Position numbers and translations under genes: made by a program
Assembly: GCF_963667135.1 (NCBI RefSeq)
Contig: NZ_OY762974.1
Coordinates: 2,108,001-2,172,000, forward strand
DNA: 64,000 nt
Direction of reading: 5' to 3'
DNA from: an uncultured Macellibacteroides sp.
GTDB taxonomy: Bacteria; Bacteroidota; Bacteroidia; Bacteroidales; Tannerellaceae
The notes under the pieces: model-generated
Databases searched by the model: none
Seen by the model: the letters and a program-made list of their open reading frames with translations, nothing else
Told to the model about the DNA's origin: nothing
Part shown: one piece after another, positions 8,374 through 16,760 of the stretch
Layout of the letters: the number at the start of each line of letters is the position of its first letter
How positions within the stretch are numbered: position 1 is the first letter of the stretch

Positions 8374-11115
8374 ATGTTTCATACAAAAAAAGTCCTTATC
8401 ATATTATTTGTCGTGCTGATTTGGGGAGTTGTAACATACGCTCAGGGAGTTCGTGTTGCATCCGATTCCCTTTCTGTGGCAGGACAAGACACACTTGTTG
8501 CACCTAAAGATACGCTTGCTGTAAAGCAAGACTCTCTTTTAGTTGCCGACTCGACCCGTAAGAAGAAAAATGCCCTGGATGCGGTAGTAACCTATCAGGC
8601 CAAAGATTCGATTATGATGACAGCAGGTAACTGGGCTTATCTATTCGGAGAAGGAAACGTAAAGTACCGTCAGATAGAACTGCAGTCGGAGGTAATCGAA
8701 ATGAACATGGACAGTAGTCTGGTGTTTGCCAAATTCGGTCTCGATTCCATTGGCGAGGAATTTGGATACCCGCTCTTTAAGGATGGCGACCAGCAATACG
8801 AAAGTAAAACCATGCGTTATAACTTCGGGACCAAGAAAGGCTATATCACCGATGTGATTACCCAACAAGGAGAAGGATATGTAACGGCAGGTCGCACAAA
8901 GAAGATGGCCAATAATGATATGTTTATGATGGGCGGAAAATATACCACCTGCGACGATCATGACCATCCGCACTTTTACCTGCAACTTTCCAAAGCAAAG
9001 GTCCGTCCTAAGAAAAACATAGTAACTGGTCCGGCTTATCTTGTAATAGAAGATGTACCGTTACCACTTGCCATTCCATTCGGATTTTTTCCATTCTCGG
9101 ATAGTTACTCATCTGGTGTTATTATGCCAACTTTCGGCGACGAGATGGACCGTGGGTTCTTCCTGCGCGACGGAGGATATTACTTTGCTTTGAGTGATTA
9201 TGTTGATCTGGCACTAACAGGCGAGATTTATACCAAAGGTTCGTGGGGATTATCAGCCCGTTCGGCTTACAAAAAACGATATAAGTATTCGGGAAACTTT
9301 AATGTTTCTACGCTAACCACCATTCTGGGTGATAAGGGATTGCCCGATTATAGTAAATCGAAAGACTTTAAAATTACCTGGTCGCATTCGCAGGATGCAA
9401 AATCCAATCCTTATCGTAGTTTTTCTGCCAGTGTGAACTTCGCGACCAGCAGCTACGACCGTAACCAGCTTACCAATATCTACAATCAGAGTTCAACAAC
9501 CAATACAAAGGGGTCGAGTGTCAGTTTATCGCAACGCTTTCCCAATAGTCCCCTTAGTTTGTCGGCAACGATGAACATCAACCAGCGTTCGCGCGATTCC
9601 TCTATCTCTGTTACCTTGCCCGATATCTCTGTTTCTCTTAGCCGGATTTATCCGTTTAAACGGAAAAATGGAGTTGGTAAAGAAAAATGGTTCGAAAAAA
9701 TCTCAATGAGTTATTCCGGTTATCTGCGTAACAGCATCGATACGAAAGAAAACCTGTTGATGAAATCGAGTCTTGTTAAAGACTGGAAGAATGCTATGCA
9801 GCATACCATTCCGATTTCAGCAACGTTCAATCTGTTTAAGTACATCAATATTTCGCCGTCGTTTAACTATACGGAAAGGTGGTACACAAGCAAAGAATCC
9901 TTTGGATGGGATAATATAACTAACAGACAAGCGATTCGGGATACTACCTATGGATTTTATAGGGTATATAACTATAATACCTCCATATCGGCTTCCACAA
10001 CCTTGTATGGCTTTTACAAACCACTTCCTTTCTTGGGAAACAAAGTTGAAATGATTCGTCACCGCTTTGAACCATCGGTAAGTTTCAGTGCTTCGCCCGA
10101 TTTTAGCGATCCTAAGTATGGCTTTTATGAAAACTATGCTTACATGGACGAGAATAACGAAATGGTAACAGTAAACTATTCGCCATTCACGAACCAAATG
10201 TTTAGCACGGCCCCCAGAGGCAAGCAAGGATCTGTAAGCTTTGCTATCAATAATAACGTGGAGATGAAGATTCGCAGCGATCAGGATTCGTCAGGGTTTA
10301 AAAAGATTAGTCTGATCGACAAATTGTCTGCGTCTATGAGTTATAATATGGCGGCCGACTCTTTTAAATGGAGCGACATGTCGGTGGGTATTCGTCTGAA
10401 GTTTTCTAAAAGCTATACCCTGAATCTGAATGCGATGTTTGATACGTATACTTACAACGAAGACGGAAAGAGGGTTAACGTACCCCGCTGGGAAGCCGGA
10501 AAAGGTTTCGGCCGACTTCGTTCCACTGGTACTAACTTCTCTTATACGCTGAATAATGAAACTTTGGCTAAATTATTTGGTGGCGAAACGAAGGAAGATA
10601 CTGATAAAGAGAAAGAAAAGGAGCGTGTTATCGGAGAAGACGGAATTGCACGGGAAGTGGATGCTGAAGATACCGAAACAACTACTGAGGGCGGAAGGCT
10701 TCGTGAAAAGAAGAAAGAGGTTGGAGAGTTTGATGCTGATGGCTATCAGGCAAACAAAGTTCCATGGAGTTTGGCATTTAGTTACGGGATGAGCCTTGGT
10801 TATGGAGATTTCAATGCAAGTACGTTGGAGTACAAATATAAACTTACTCATAACCTGAGCTTTAACGGAAATATTCAGCCAACCAAGAACTGGCGCTTAA
10901 ACTTTAATGCAACATACGATTTCGATACAAAAAAGATAGCCTATATGAATTGTAGTGTAACCCGTAATTTACACTGCTGGCAGATGTCTGGCAGCTTTAT
11001 GCCAATAGGTCCGTACAAGTCTTATACCTTTTCTATCGCTGTTAGTTCGTCGTTGCTGAAAGACCTCAAGTACAACCAGAGCAGCAGTTACCGCGAAGGT
11101 CAGTCCTGGTACTAA
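8374..11115 (+). CDS. lptD: LPS-assembly outer-membrane protein LptD (OstA family)
   Basis: This large outer-membrane protein of about 913 residues has a signal peptide cut after TYAQ. The N-terminal half of the periplasmic region has the OstA-like beta-jellyroll repeat pattern (GEGNVKYRQIELQSEVIEM, then YESKTMRYNF and GKYTTCDD), followed by a long beta-barrel rich in alternating Ser/Asn/Tyr strands. LptD inserts lipopolysaccharide in the outer leaflet together with LptE. I chose the ATG at 8374, since it directly begins the signal peptide; a TTG at 8344 in frame would add ten unlikely residues. A charged, low-complexity insert rich in Lys/Glu/Asp (roughly bases 10570-10740) sits between late barrel strands. 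A strong terminator follows. Confidence 0.88.
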   Translation: MFHTKKVLIILFVVLIWGVVTYAQGVRVASDSLSVAGQDTLVAPKDTLAVKQDSLLVADSTRKKKNALDAVVTYQAKDSIMMTAGNWAYLFGEGNVKYRQIELQSEVIEMNMDSSLVFAKFGLDSIGEEFGYPLFKDGDQQYESKTMRYNFGTKKGYITDVITQQGEGYVTAGRTKKMANNDMFMMGGKYTTCDDHDHPHFYLQLSKAKVRPKKNIVTGPAYLVIEDVPLPLAIPFGFFPFSDSYSSGVIMPTFGDEMDRGFFLRDGGYYFALSDYVDLALTGEIYTKGSWGLSARSAYKKRYKYSGNFNVSTLTTILGDKGLPDYSKSKDFKITWSHSQDAKSNPYRSFSASVNFATSSYDRNQLTNIYNQSSTTNTKGSSVSLSQRFPNSPLSLSATMNINQRSRDSSISVTLPDISVSLSRIYPFKRKNGVGKEKWFEKISMSYSGYLRNSIDTKENLLMKSSLVKDWKNAMQHTIPISATFNLFKYINISPSFNYTERWYTSKESFGWDNITNRQAIRDTTYGFYRVYNYNTSISASTTLYGFYKPLPFLGNKVEMIRHRFEPSVSFSASPDFSDPKYGFYENYAYMDENNEMVTVNYSPFTNQMFSTAPRGKQGSVSFAINNNVEMKIRSDQDSSGFKKISLIDKLSASMSYNMAADSFKWSDMSVGIRLKFSKSYTLNLNAMFDTYTYNEDGKRVNVPRWEAGKGFGRLRSTGTNFSYTLNNETLAKLFGGETKEDTDKEKEKERVIGEDGIAREVDAEDTETTTEGGRLREKKKEVGEFDADGYQANKVPWSLAFSYGMSLGYGDFNASTLEYKYKLTHNLSFNGNIQPTKNWRLNFNATYDFDTKKIAYMNCSVTRNLHCWQMSGSFMPIGPYKSYTFSIAVSSSLLKDLKYNQSSSYREGQSWY

Positions 11116-11128
11116 CTACAGAATATAC

Positions 11129-11173
11129 AAAAGAAAAGGGAGTTCCGATCATTTCGGAACTCCCTTTTCTTTT
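11129..11173. terminator. Bidirectional terminator between lptD and ung
   Basis: Perfect 20-bp arms (11129-11148 and 11154-11173) flank a 5-nt loop, with A/T tracts at the ends. It sits between the convergent lptD and ung genes and should work in both directions. Confidence 0.9.
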
Positions 11174-11186
11174 GTAGGTTATTCGG

Positions 11187-11852
11187 TTACCAGGAAATAG
11201 GCGTTTGTCCTGTTGCCTCAAGGTATTCGTTTGTCTTGCTGAAATGTTTACATCCAAAGAATCCCCGGTACGAAGAAAGGGGAGAAGGGTGTGCCGACTT
11301 TAACACAAGATTGCGTGAGGCATCAATAAAAGCACCTTTCTTTTGTGCATAAGCACCCCAAAGAATATATACGATATGCTGGCGCTCTTCGGCTAAACGA
11401 TGTATCACCGCATCCGTAAAAGCTTCCCATCCCTTATTCTGATGCGAACCAGCCTGATGAGCCCTTACTGTGAGCGTTGCATTTAATAATAGCACACCTT
11501 GCGAGGCCCAACGGGAAAGATTTCCGCTCTTAGGCATAGTAATGCCTAAATCCTGTTCTATTTCTTTAAAGATGTTGACAAGCGAAGGCGGATAAGTTGT
11601 GCCTTCCTGTACGGAAAAACAAAGACCATGTGCCTGACCAGGTTCATGGTACGGGTCTTGCCCCAAGATTACCACCTTTACCTGATCGAAGGGACAAGCA
11701 TTAAAAGCCTCAAAAATACAAGGTCCCGGAGGATAAACTGTTCCCCGCTTGTATTCGTCCTTCACAAAACCAGTAAGCTGCCGGAAATAATCCTTCTCAA
11801 ACTCACCTGCCAGTTTTTCTTTCCAACTCTCTTCTATCTTTACATCCATCAT
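11187..11852 (-). CDS. ung: Uracil-DNA glycosylase, family 1
   Basis: Ung removes uracil from DNA. The protein is 221 residues from the ATG at 11852, matching the usual Ung length; the longer open frame upstream runs into asnA and is not family-like. Catalytic signatures are GQDPYHEPGQAHGLCFSV (water-activating Asp), LLLNATLTV and HPSPLSSYRGFFG (catalytic His and DNA-intercalating loop). It starts 10 bp after the asnA stop, so it is the second gene of an asnA-ung operon and ends at the bidirectional terminator. Confidence 0.97.
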   Translation of the reverse strand: MMDVKIEESWKEKLAGEFEKDYFRQLTGFVKDEYKRGTVYPPGPCIFEAFNACPFDQVKVVILGQDPYHEPGQAHGLCFSVQEGTTYPPSLVNIFKEIEQDLGITMPKSGNLSRWASQGVLLLNATLTVRAHQAGSHQNKGWEAFTDAVIHRLAEERQHIVYILWGAYAQKKGAFIDASRNLVLKSAHPSPLSSYRGFFGCKHFSKTNEYLEATGQTPISW

Positions 11853-11862
11853 GCCTTTTGTT

Positions 11863-12900
11863 TTAGATAAGCGGCATACCGGCTTCCAGCGCTTCCTTAC
11901 GCATCTCTTCCGGCCAGATACTTGCTTGTATCTCACCAATATGACCCTTGCGAAGATAAAACATGCACAAGCGAGACTGCCCGATGCCACCACCTATACT
12001 TAGAGGCAATTCATCGTTTAGTAACCGTTGATGAAAATAAAGGTCTTTCTTTTCGTCCGCGTCACACAAAGAGAGCTGACGAATCAACGCTTCTTTGTCC
12101 ACACGAATACCCATCGATGACAGTTCAAAAGAACGTCCCAGAATGTCGTTCCATACAAGTAAATCGCCGTTAAGACCATTCAGTCCGTTCTCAGTAAGAG
12201 TAGTCCAGTCGTCATAGTCCGGAGCACGGCCATCGTGCTTTTCGCCGTTACTCAGTTCACCACCTATACCAATAATGAATACGGCACCATATTGCTTTGT
12301 TATTTCGTCTTCCCGTTCCTTCGGAGAAAGGGTAGGATACAGCTGAAGTAGTTCTTCCGAATGGATAAAGAATATATCACGGGGAAGTATCGGCTTAATT
12401 TCCGGAAACATTTCGTATACCAGGTATTCTGTTCGAACCATAGCGGCATAAATACGGCATACAATTTCTTTAAGGAAATCGATAGTACGGTCTTCTTTCC
12501 GTATTGTTCGTTCCCAGTCCCACTGATCAACGTATAATGAATGTAGGTTTCCAAGTTCTTCATCAGAACGGATGGCGTTCATATCCGTGTAGATTCCGTA
12601 ACCTTCTTCAATTTTATAATCAGCTAAAGTGAGTCTTTTCCACTTAGCCAGTGAATGAACAATTTCGGCTCTGGCATCGTCAAGGTCTTTGATGGGAAAC
12701 GAAACAGCGCGTTCAACGCCATTCAAATCATCATTAATTCCCATTCCTTTCAGGACAAATAATGGCGCTGTAACACGACGCAAACGTAATTCGGAAGAAA
12801 GATTCTGTTGAAAGAAATCTTTTATCTGTTTTATTCCCATTTCGGTTTGTGCCAGGTTAAGCAAAGCCTTGTAACCCTTAGGTTTAATTAAGTAACTCAT
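11863..12900 (-). CDS. asnA: Aspartate-ammonia ligase (asparagine synthetase A)
   Basis: AsnA makes asparagine from aspartate, ammonia and ATP in the cytoplasm and is related to class II aminoacyl-tRNA synthetases. The 345-residue protein has the expected family features: RLRRVTAPLFV, VERAVSFPI, LHSLYVDQWDWE and the C-terminal GGGIGQSRLCMF. It is the first gene of the asnA-ung pair. A good Bacteroidetes promoter lies about 40 nt upstream. The ammonia-dependent route fits an organism that also carries a type III glutamine synthetase (60.6-62.8 kb). Confidence 0.96.
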   Translation of the reverse strand: MSYLIKPKGYKALLNLAQTEMGIKQIKDFFQQNLSSELRLRRVTAPLFVLKGMGINDDLNGVERAVSFPIKDLDDARAEIVHSLAKWKRLTLADYKIEEGYGIYTDMNAIRSDEELGNLHSLYVDQWDWERTIRKEDRTIDFLKEIVCRIYAAMVRTEYLVYEMFPEIKPILPRDIFFIHSEELLQLYPTLSPKEREDEITKQYGAVFIIGIGGELSNGEKHDGRAPDYDDWTTLTENGLNGLNGDLLVWNDILGRSFELSSMGIRVDKEALIRQLSLCDADEKKDLYFHQRLLNDELPLSIGGGIGQSRLCMFYLRKGHIGEIQASIWPEEMRKEALEAGMPLI

Positions 12901-12939
12901 ATACTGAATGTGCTTTTTGATATTTCAAATAATGGGAGG

Positions 12940-12970
12940 CAAAGATACATATTAATAGTAAATTAGCAAT
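12940..12970 (-). promoter_or_regulatory. Promoter of the asnA-ung operon
   Basis: On the minus strand TATCTTTG (12947 to 12940) is a full match to the -7 consensus. ATTG (12970 to 12967) is a near match to the -33 TTTG, at a 19-nt spacer. The -7 box lies about 40 nt before the asnA start codon. Confidence 0.7.
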
Positions 12971-13086
12971 TAAATTTATTTATTTATTGCAAATTGACAT
13001 ACTTTAAGCAAAAAGAGTAAACAAAATAATAGAAGTGCATTTAGATTTTTAAAAACTATTATTAAGTCAACTCTTTCCGGTTAAGA

Positions 13087-13118
13087 TTTGTTTTACTCCT
13101 TTATTATATATACTTTTG
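13087..13118 (+). promoter_or_regulatory. Promoter of tRNA-Arg
   Basis: TTTG (13087-13090), a 20-nt spacer and TACTTTTG (13111-13118) give a textbook Bacteroidetes promoter, ending 10 nt before the tRNA. Confidence 0.85.
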
Positions 13119-13128
13119 CACTGTCTTT

Positions 13129-13201
13129 GGCTGGGTAGCTTAGTGAATAGAGCGTCAGATTCCGGTTCTGAAGGTCGAGGGTTTGAATCCCTCCCTGGTC
13201 A
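13129..13201 (+). tRNA. tRNA-Arg (anticodon CCG)
   Basis: A 73-nt cloverleaf can be folded by eye: acceptor GGCTGGG/CCTGGTC with three G-U pairs, D stem GCTT/GAGC, anticodon stem TCAGA/TCTGA with loop TTCCGGT (anticodon CCG), T stem GAGGG/CCCTC with loop TTTGAAT, and discriminator A. CCA is not encoded. It reads CGG arginine codons. Confidence 0.93.
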
Positions 13202-13208
13202 CCTGTAA

Positions 13209-13239
13209 GGCGATATCTCTCAAGAGGTATCGCCTTTTT
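13209..13239 (+). terminator. Terminator of tRNA-Arg
   Basis: GGCGATATCTCT (13209-13220) pairs with AGAGGTATCGCC (13223-13234) with one G-T pair, followed by five T. Confidence 0.9.
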
Positions 13240-13762
13240 ACTTTCAATAAAACAGAAATATTCAATTTCATCTGTCATCTATCACAAAATCCTCCAGAAC
13301 CCTTTGCAAATGCGGGATTGGCAATGTGACAGATCCGGAAAACCATCTGTCACCATCTGACACCTGTCACTGGCTTAACAGGAAAAGCAGGGGGAAAAGC
13401 TACTTGTAGGAACTATTAAGTGGATGGAATCGCTATTTGAATCAAGTGTAAATTAGTTGCGGATTTTTGAGAGCTGAAACAACAGGCCAAATATATAGGG
13501 CAGAATTCAGAAAGACTTAAAAATCAAGAAAATAAAAAGAGAGAAAGTTTGCTTTAATCGGAAATGAAAATTACTTTTGAATCACCTTTGAATCAAAGAG
13601 ATGTTTTATTCATGAAATAGGGAAAAGGGTTTTCCAGAATAAGACGACCACAAGATCTAAGTATTTTATTTTTTTATATATAAGCATGAAAAATCTATTA
13701 CCATCCTACCATAAAATAATTATTGGCCGTACTAATCTATGTCACATAAAAAAATAACTGAA
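13240..13762. other. Gene-free region downstream of tRNA-Arg with short repeats
   Basis: About 520 bp without a credible gene. It holds an inverted repeat GTGACAGAT (13326-13334) / ATCTGTCAC (13345-13353) inside a cluster of TCTGTCA-like words (about 13269-13370), and three copies of TTTGAATCA (13436-13444, 13576-13584, 13587-13595). The right end is AT-rich leader DNA for the lipoprotein gene. I saw no duplicated tRNA end and no integrase remnant. Confidence 0.5.
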
Positions 13763-14920
13763 ATGAAACAAATTAATGGATTTTTAGCAGCCATTCTGTT
13801 GGTGGTATTTGTAGGGTGTGGAGGAAACAAACAATCCAATGATGATTTAATAATCGTTGATGTTTCGAAAAACTATCCTAAAAAAGAGCTGATTCTTCAG
13901 AATTTTATGGATGTGGAATATATTGTCCTGGAAACCACCGACGAGTTTCTTACACAAGGTTTGGTACGAGATGTAGGAAAAGAGTGCTTATTGGTTACAA
14001 ATAGGAATAATGATGGGGATATCTTAATTTTTGACAGAAAAACCGGTAAAGGATTAAGGAAGATAAACCGGCAAGGGCAAGGGGGGGAAGAATATGCAAG
14101 GATTAATGATCTGATTCTTGATGAAAGCAATGGCGAAATATTCGTAGAGTCGCTGGGGAATAAAATCCTGGTGTACGATCTTTACGGAGGATTCAAAAGG
14201 TGTTTGAATCTTGATCGGGAAGTTTCATCTGTTTTTAACTATGACAAACATAATTTGATTTGCTACGACATGTCGGATTATCATAGCAAGGGAGAGGATA
14301 GAACCAGATCATACCATGTTATCATATCAAAACAGGATGGAAGTATTACCCGAGAAATCTTTATTCCTTTCAAAACGATTAACACACCGATTGTGACTGT
14401 TGGAGATAACTTTGTAGCAAATTATTCTTACGAAATACGACTAAGCCACGGCGAATGGACACTTATAGAGACATCATCCGATACATTGTATCACTATGCA
14501 CCGGATGGTACATTAAGCCCCTTTATATCAAGAATCCCCTCCACACATACCATGGTCCCTGAAGTTTTTCTTTATATGGGTATTTGTACTGATCGTTATT
14601 GTTTTATGCAAACCGTTAAAAATGTATTTAATTTTGAAAAGGGTAACGGATTCTATACTGATGAACTGGTGTACGACAAAGAAGAAAAAGCTCTATTCCA
14701 AGTTGCCGTATACAACGGTGACTATGCAGAAAAAAGACCTGTAGCGATGACAGCGTCACCCGTTAATCGTGAAATCGAAGACGTCACTAGTTTAAATGCA
14801 TCCCGGCTTGTTGAGATTTACAAGAAAAACCAACTTAAAGATGGCAAATTGAAAGAAATCGCCTCGAGGTTGGATGAGGAAGACAATCCGGTGATTATGT
14901 TGGTAAAGCAAAAGAAATAG
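13763..14920 (+). CDS. 6-bladed beta-propeller lipoprotein
   Basis: This is a 385-residue exported protein: a signal peptide ending in VFVGCGG (lipobox, Cys at about residue 19), then repeated propeller blade patterns such as DILIFDRKTGKGLRKINRQG and LILDESNGEIFV. It matches the Bacteroidetes family annotated as 6-bladed beta-propeller (DUF4934/DUF5128-like). The role is unknown; such proteins are common surface or periplasmic lipoproteins, often multi-copy. I chose the ATG at 13763, which starts the signal peptide; an upstream in-frame ATG at 13739 adds eight polar residues. The gene stands alone next to a tRNA and repeat-bearing DNA, so it may be accessory. Confidence 0.8.
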   Translation: MKQINGFLAAILLVVFVGCGGNKQSNDDLIIVDVSKNYPKKELILQNFMDVEYIVLETTDEFLTQGLVRDVGKECLLVTNRNNDGDILIFDRKTGKGLRKINRQGQGGEEYARINDLILDESNGEIFVESLGNKILVYDLYGGFKRCLNLDREVSSVFNYDKHNLICYDMSDYHSKGEDRTRSYHVIISKQDGSITREIFIPFKTINTPIVTVGDNFVANYSYEIRLSHGEWTLIETSSDTLYHYAPDGTLSPFISRIPSTHTMVPEVFLYMGICTDRYCFMQTVKNVFNFEKGNGFYTDELVYDKEEKALFQVAVYNGDYAEKRPVAMTASPVNREIEDVTSLNASRLVEIYKKNQLKDGKLKEIASRLDEEDNPVIMLVKQKK

Positions 14921-15295
14921 TGGTTTATTAAGACTGAAGAGGATGTCTGCCGGTTTTTGAAAGATCTGCATTCTCAAGTATTAGAACAAACACTTCAAGG
15001 TGAGATGGATGCTCATTTAATCCCCAAAGTAATATATAATTGATCCGTTTAATACCATGTTTACGTAATTCTGCAGCTGAAGTATTATCGTACTTCATCT
15101 GAGGAATTATTATACTTCAGATGAAGAATGATAATTCCCCAGATGAGGTATTAGTCGTTTATTAGTAATCTTGATTCTGTTCCCAGTTTATTTACCAGCT
15201 AAATATGCTTTCTTTCACTTTATTCCTTCTATTTACGAACAACTTAATTAAACAACCTGTTATCTATAATAAATGAAACATTATAAACATAAATT
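14921..15295. other. Intergenic region with 22-bp tandem repeat
   Basis: 375 bp between the propeller gene and doxX. Apart from the four-unit 22-bp repeat at 15069-15156 it is AT-rich, with no credible open frame or RNA gene. Confidence 0.6.
15069..15156. repeat. Degenerate 22-bp tandem repeat, four units
   Basis: Four units start at 15069, 15091, 15113 and 15135 with an exact 22-bp period. The consensus core is close to TACTTCAGATGAAGWAT. Each unit is itself near-palindromic, and units 2-4 together (15091-15150) form a 60-bp near-palindrome whose few mismatches are mostly transitions. There are no spacers, so this is not a CRISPR array. It lies about 140 bp before doxX. Confidence 0.75.
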
Positions 15296-15724
15296 ATGAT
15301 ACAAAAATTTCTTTTCCCTTCGAAGCCCGACGCAACAGGTTACTCTATTCTATTACTCGGATTCAGAATCCTGTTCGGTATATTAATGATGACACACGGT
15401 TTACAAAAGTGGGATAATTTCGATGCATTATCGGCCACATTTCCCGACCCTGTGGGAGTAGGCAGTACCATATCCCTTAGCCTGGCTATTTTTGCAGAAG
15501 TAATCTGTTCGGTTGCCTTTATACTGGGAGCGCTTTATCGGCTGGCGCTAATTCCATTGATATTCACCATGGTAATTGCATTCTTTGTAATACATGGCGC
15601 AGATCCCTTTGGCGTGAAAGAACCCGCGTTCATTTACCTTGTGGTTTACGTAATGATGTATATCGCAGGACCAGGAAAGTTTGCCGTAGACCGCCTGTTG
15701 GTTAAAAAGAAACGTTCGAGGTAG
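15296..15724 (+). CDS. DoxX-family membrane protein
   Basis: This is a 142-residue protein with four membrane segments. The DoxX pattern is visible: LGFRILFGILMMTHGLQKW in the first helix, then LAIFAEVICSVAFILG and the ALIPLIFTMVIAFFVIHG helix. DoxX proteins are small inner-membrane proteins linked to quinone or thiol redox chemistry and stress response; the exact role is not settled. It converges on the histidine kinase gene with only 18 bp between, and no strong terminator hairpin was seen there. Confidence 0.88.
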   Translation: MIQKFLFPSKPDATGYSILLLGFRILFGILMMTHGLQKWDNFDALSATFPDPVGVGSTISLSLAIFAEVICSVAFILGALYRLALIPLIFTMVIAFFVIHGADPFGVKEPAFIYLVVYVMMYIAGPGKFAVDRLLVKKKRSR

Positions 15725-15742
15725 TTGACTAAAGGAAAGACT

Positions 15743-16759
15743 TCACTCTTTTTTGAAGGAAATCAACGATGGGAAATGTAATGTAAAGCAGGTTGTTTTC
15801 TCATCAGAATGAACTCCTATTTTCCCTTCGTGGCGAACCATAATTTGTCGGCAAAGGCTTAGTCCGATACCGGATCCGTTTTGTTTAGTTGAATAAAAAG
15901 GGATAAAAATTTTGTCGATTGCCTCTGGAGAAATACCTGTTCCATTGTCGGAGACTGTAATTTGCACTTCCGGACCTATCTTTGCCGCTTTTATCTCAAT
16001 TTGAGGTTTAACTTGGTTAACGCATGCTTCGTGGGCATTTTTTATAAGATTTATAAGAACCTGTTCAACCATGCTCCTATCAGCATTTAGCATTAAACGC
16101 ACGGGATAAACGGTATAAGAAAAATGAATATTTTCCGATGCAACTAGTTGATGTAGTGATTTTAACAACTTATCTACATCTATGGTTTGCAGGGTTGGTT
16201 GAGGTACACGGGTTAGTTTACGATAATTCTCAACAAAAGAGAGCAGTCCCTTACTCCTGCGGTGAATAGTCTCCATTGCCTGTTTCATTATGCGATATTC
16301 TTCAGTATCCGCATTTTTTCTAATTTCACGCTCACTTAAGGTTTCCGATAACGAAAGGATAGGGGCAATGCTGTTCATTATTTCGTGAGTAAGCACACTT
16401 ATTAGTTTTTGCCAGGCTTTTGTTTCCGTCTCATCCATCATGGAATCGCGCATACGGTTTCGAAAAACTTCCAAAGCCTCGTCCATTTTATTGGACAGGT
16501 TATAAATCTCGTCATTGGAATCGATATTGGAAAAATGCGAGGAAAAATCGGCATGATGGATTCCGGCAATCATTTGCTCCATTCTTTCAATCAATTTTTT
16601 GCGGTCGAAATACAGCGAATAGGCCAAGCCAACAATTCCTGCCAACGCCAATGTGCTACAAAAATAGAGTGCTTTCATAAATAGCCATACACCCCCTAAG
16701 GATAATACCACGATAAAAGCGATCTTAAGAATATATATATATTTGTTAGGCAGTTTCAT
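15743..16759 (-). CDS. Sensor histidine kinase, intramembrane type (NtrY-like)
   Basis: This is a 338-residue kinase. Two membrane helices (about 8-28 and 31-50) are joined by only a few residues, so there is no periplasmic sensor domain. Then come a HAMP/PAS-less linker, a HisKA-type region with THEIMN (His at residue 125), and an HATPase domain with N box LINLIKNAHEA and G boxes DNGTGIS and GSGIGLSL. It should phosphorylate the NtrC-like regulator encoded one base upstream in the same operon. The lack of an external domain suggests it senses within the membrane or through a partner, possibly the divergent exporter. The signal is unknown. Confidence 0.92.
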   Translation of the reverse strand: MKLPNKYIYILKIAFIVVLSLGGVWLFMKALYFCSTLALAGIVGLAYSLYFDRKKLIERMEQMIAGIHHADFSSHFSNIDSNDEIYNLSNKMDEALEVFRNRMRDSMMDETETKAWQKLISVLTHEIMNSIAPILSLSETLSEREIRKNADTEEYRIMKQAMETIHRRSKGLLSFVENYRKLTRVPQPTLQTIDVDKLLKSLHQLVASENIHFSYTVYPVRLMLNADRSMVEQVLINLIKNAHEACVNQVKPQIEIKAAKIGPEVQITVSDNGTGISPEAIDKIFIPFYSTKQNGSGIGLSLCRQIMVRHEGKIGVHSDEKTTCFTLHFPSLISFKKE

Positions 16760-16760
16760 G

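Noticed and set aside
13093..13278. Open frame on the minus strand across the tRNA-Arg gene
   Set aside because: It is the antisense of the tRNA and its terminator; no protein family is visible.
15069..15156. CRISPR array
   Set aside because: Units are contiguous with a 22-bp period and have no unique spacers; no cas gene is present.
16409..16684. Two plus-strand frames opposite the histidine kinase gene
   Set aside because: They are antisense to the kinase linker region and have no recognisable domain or upstream promoter.
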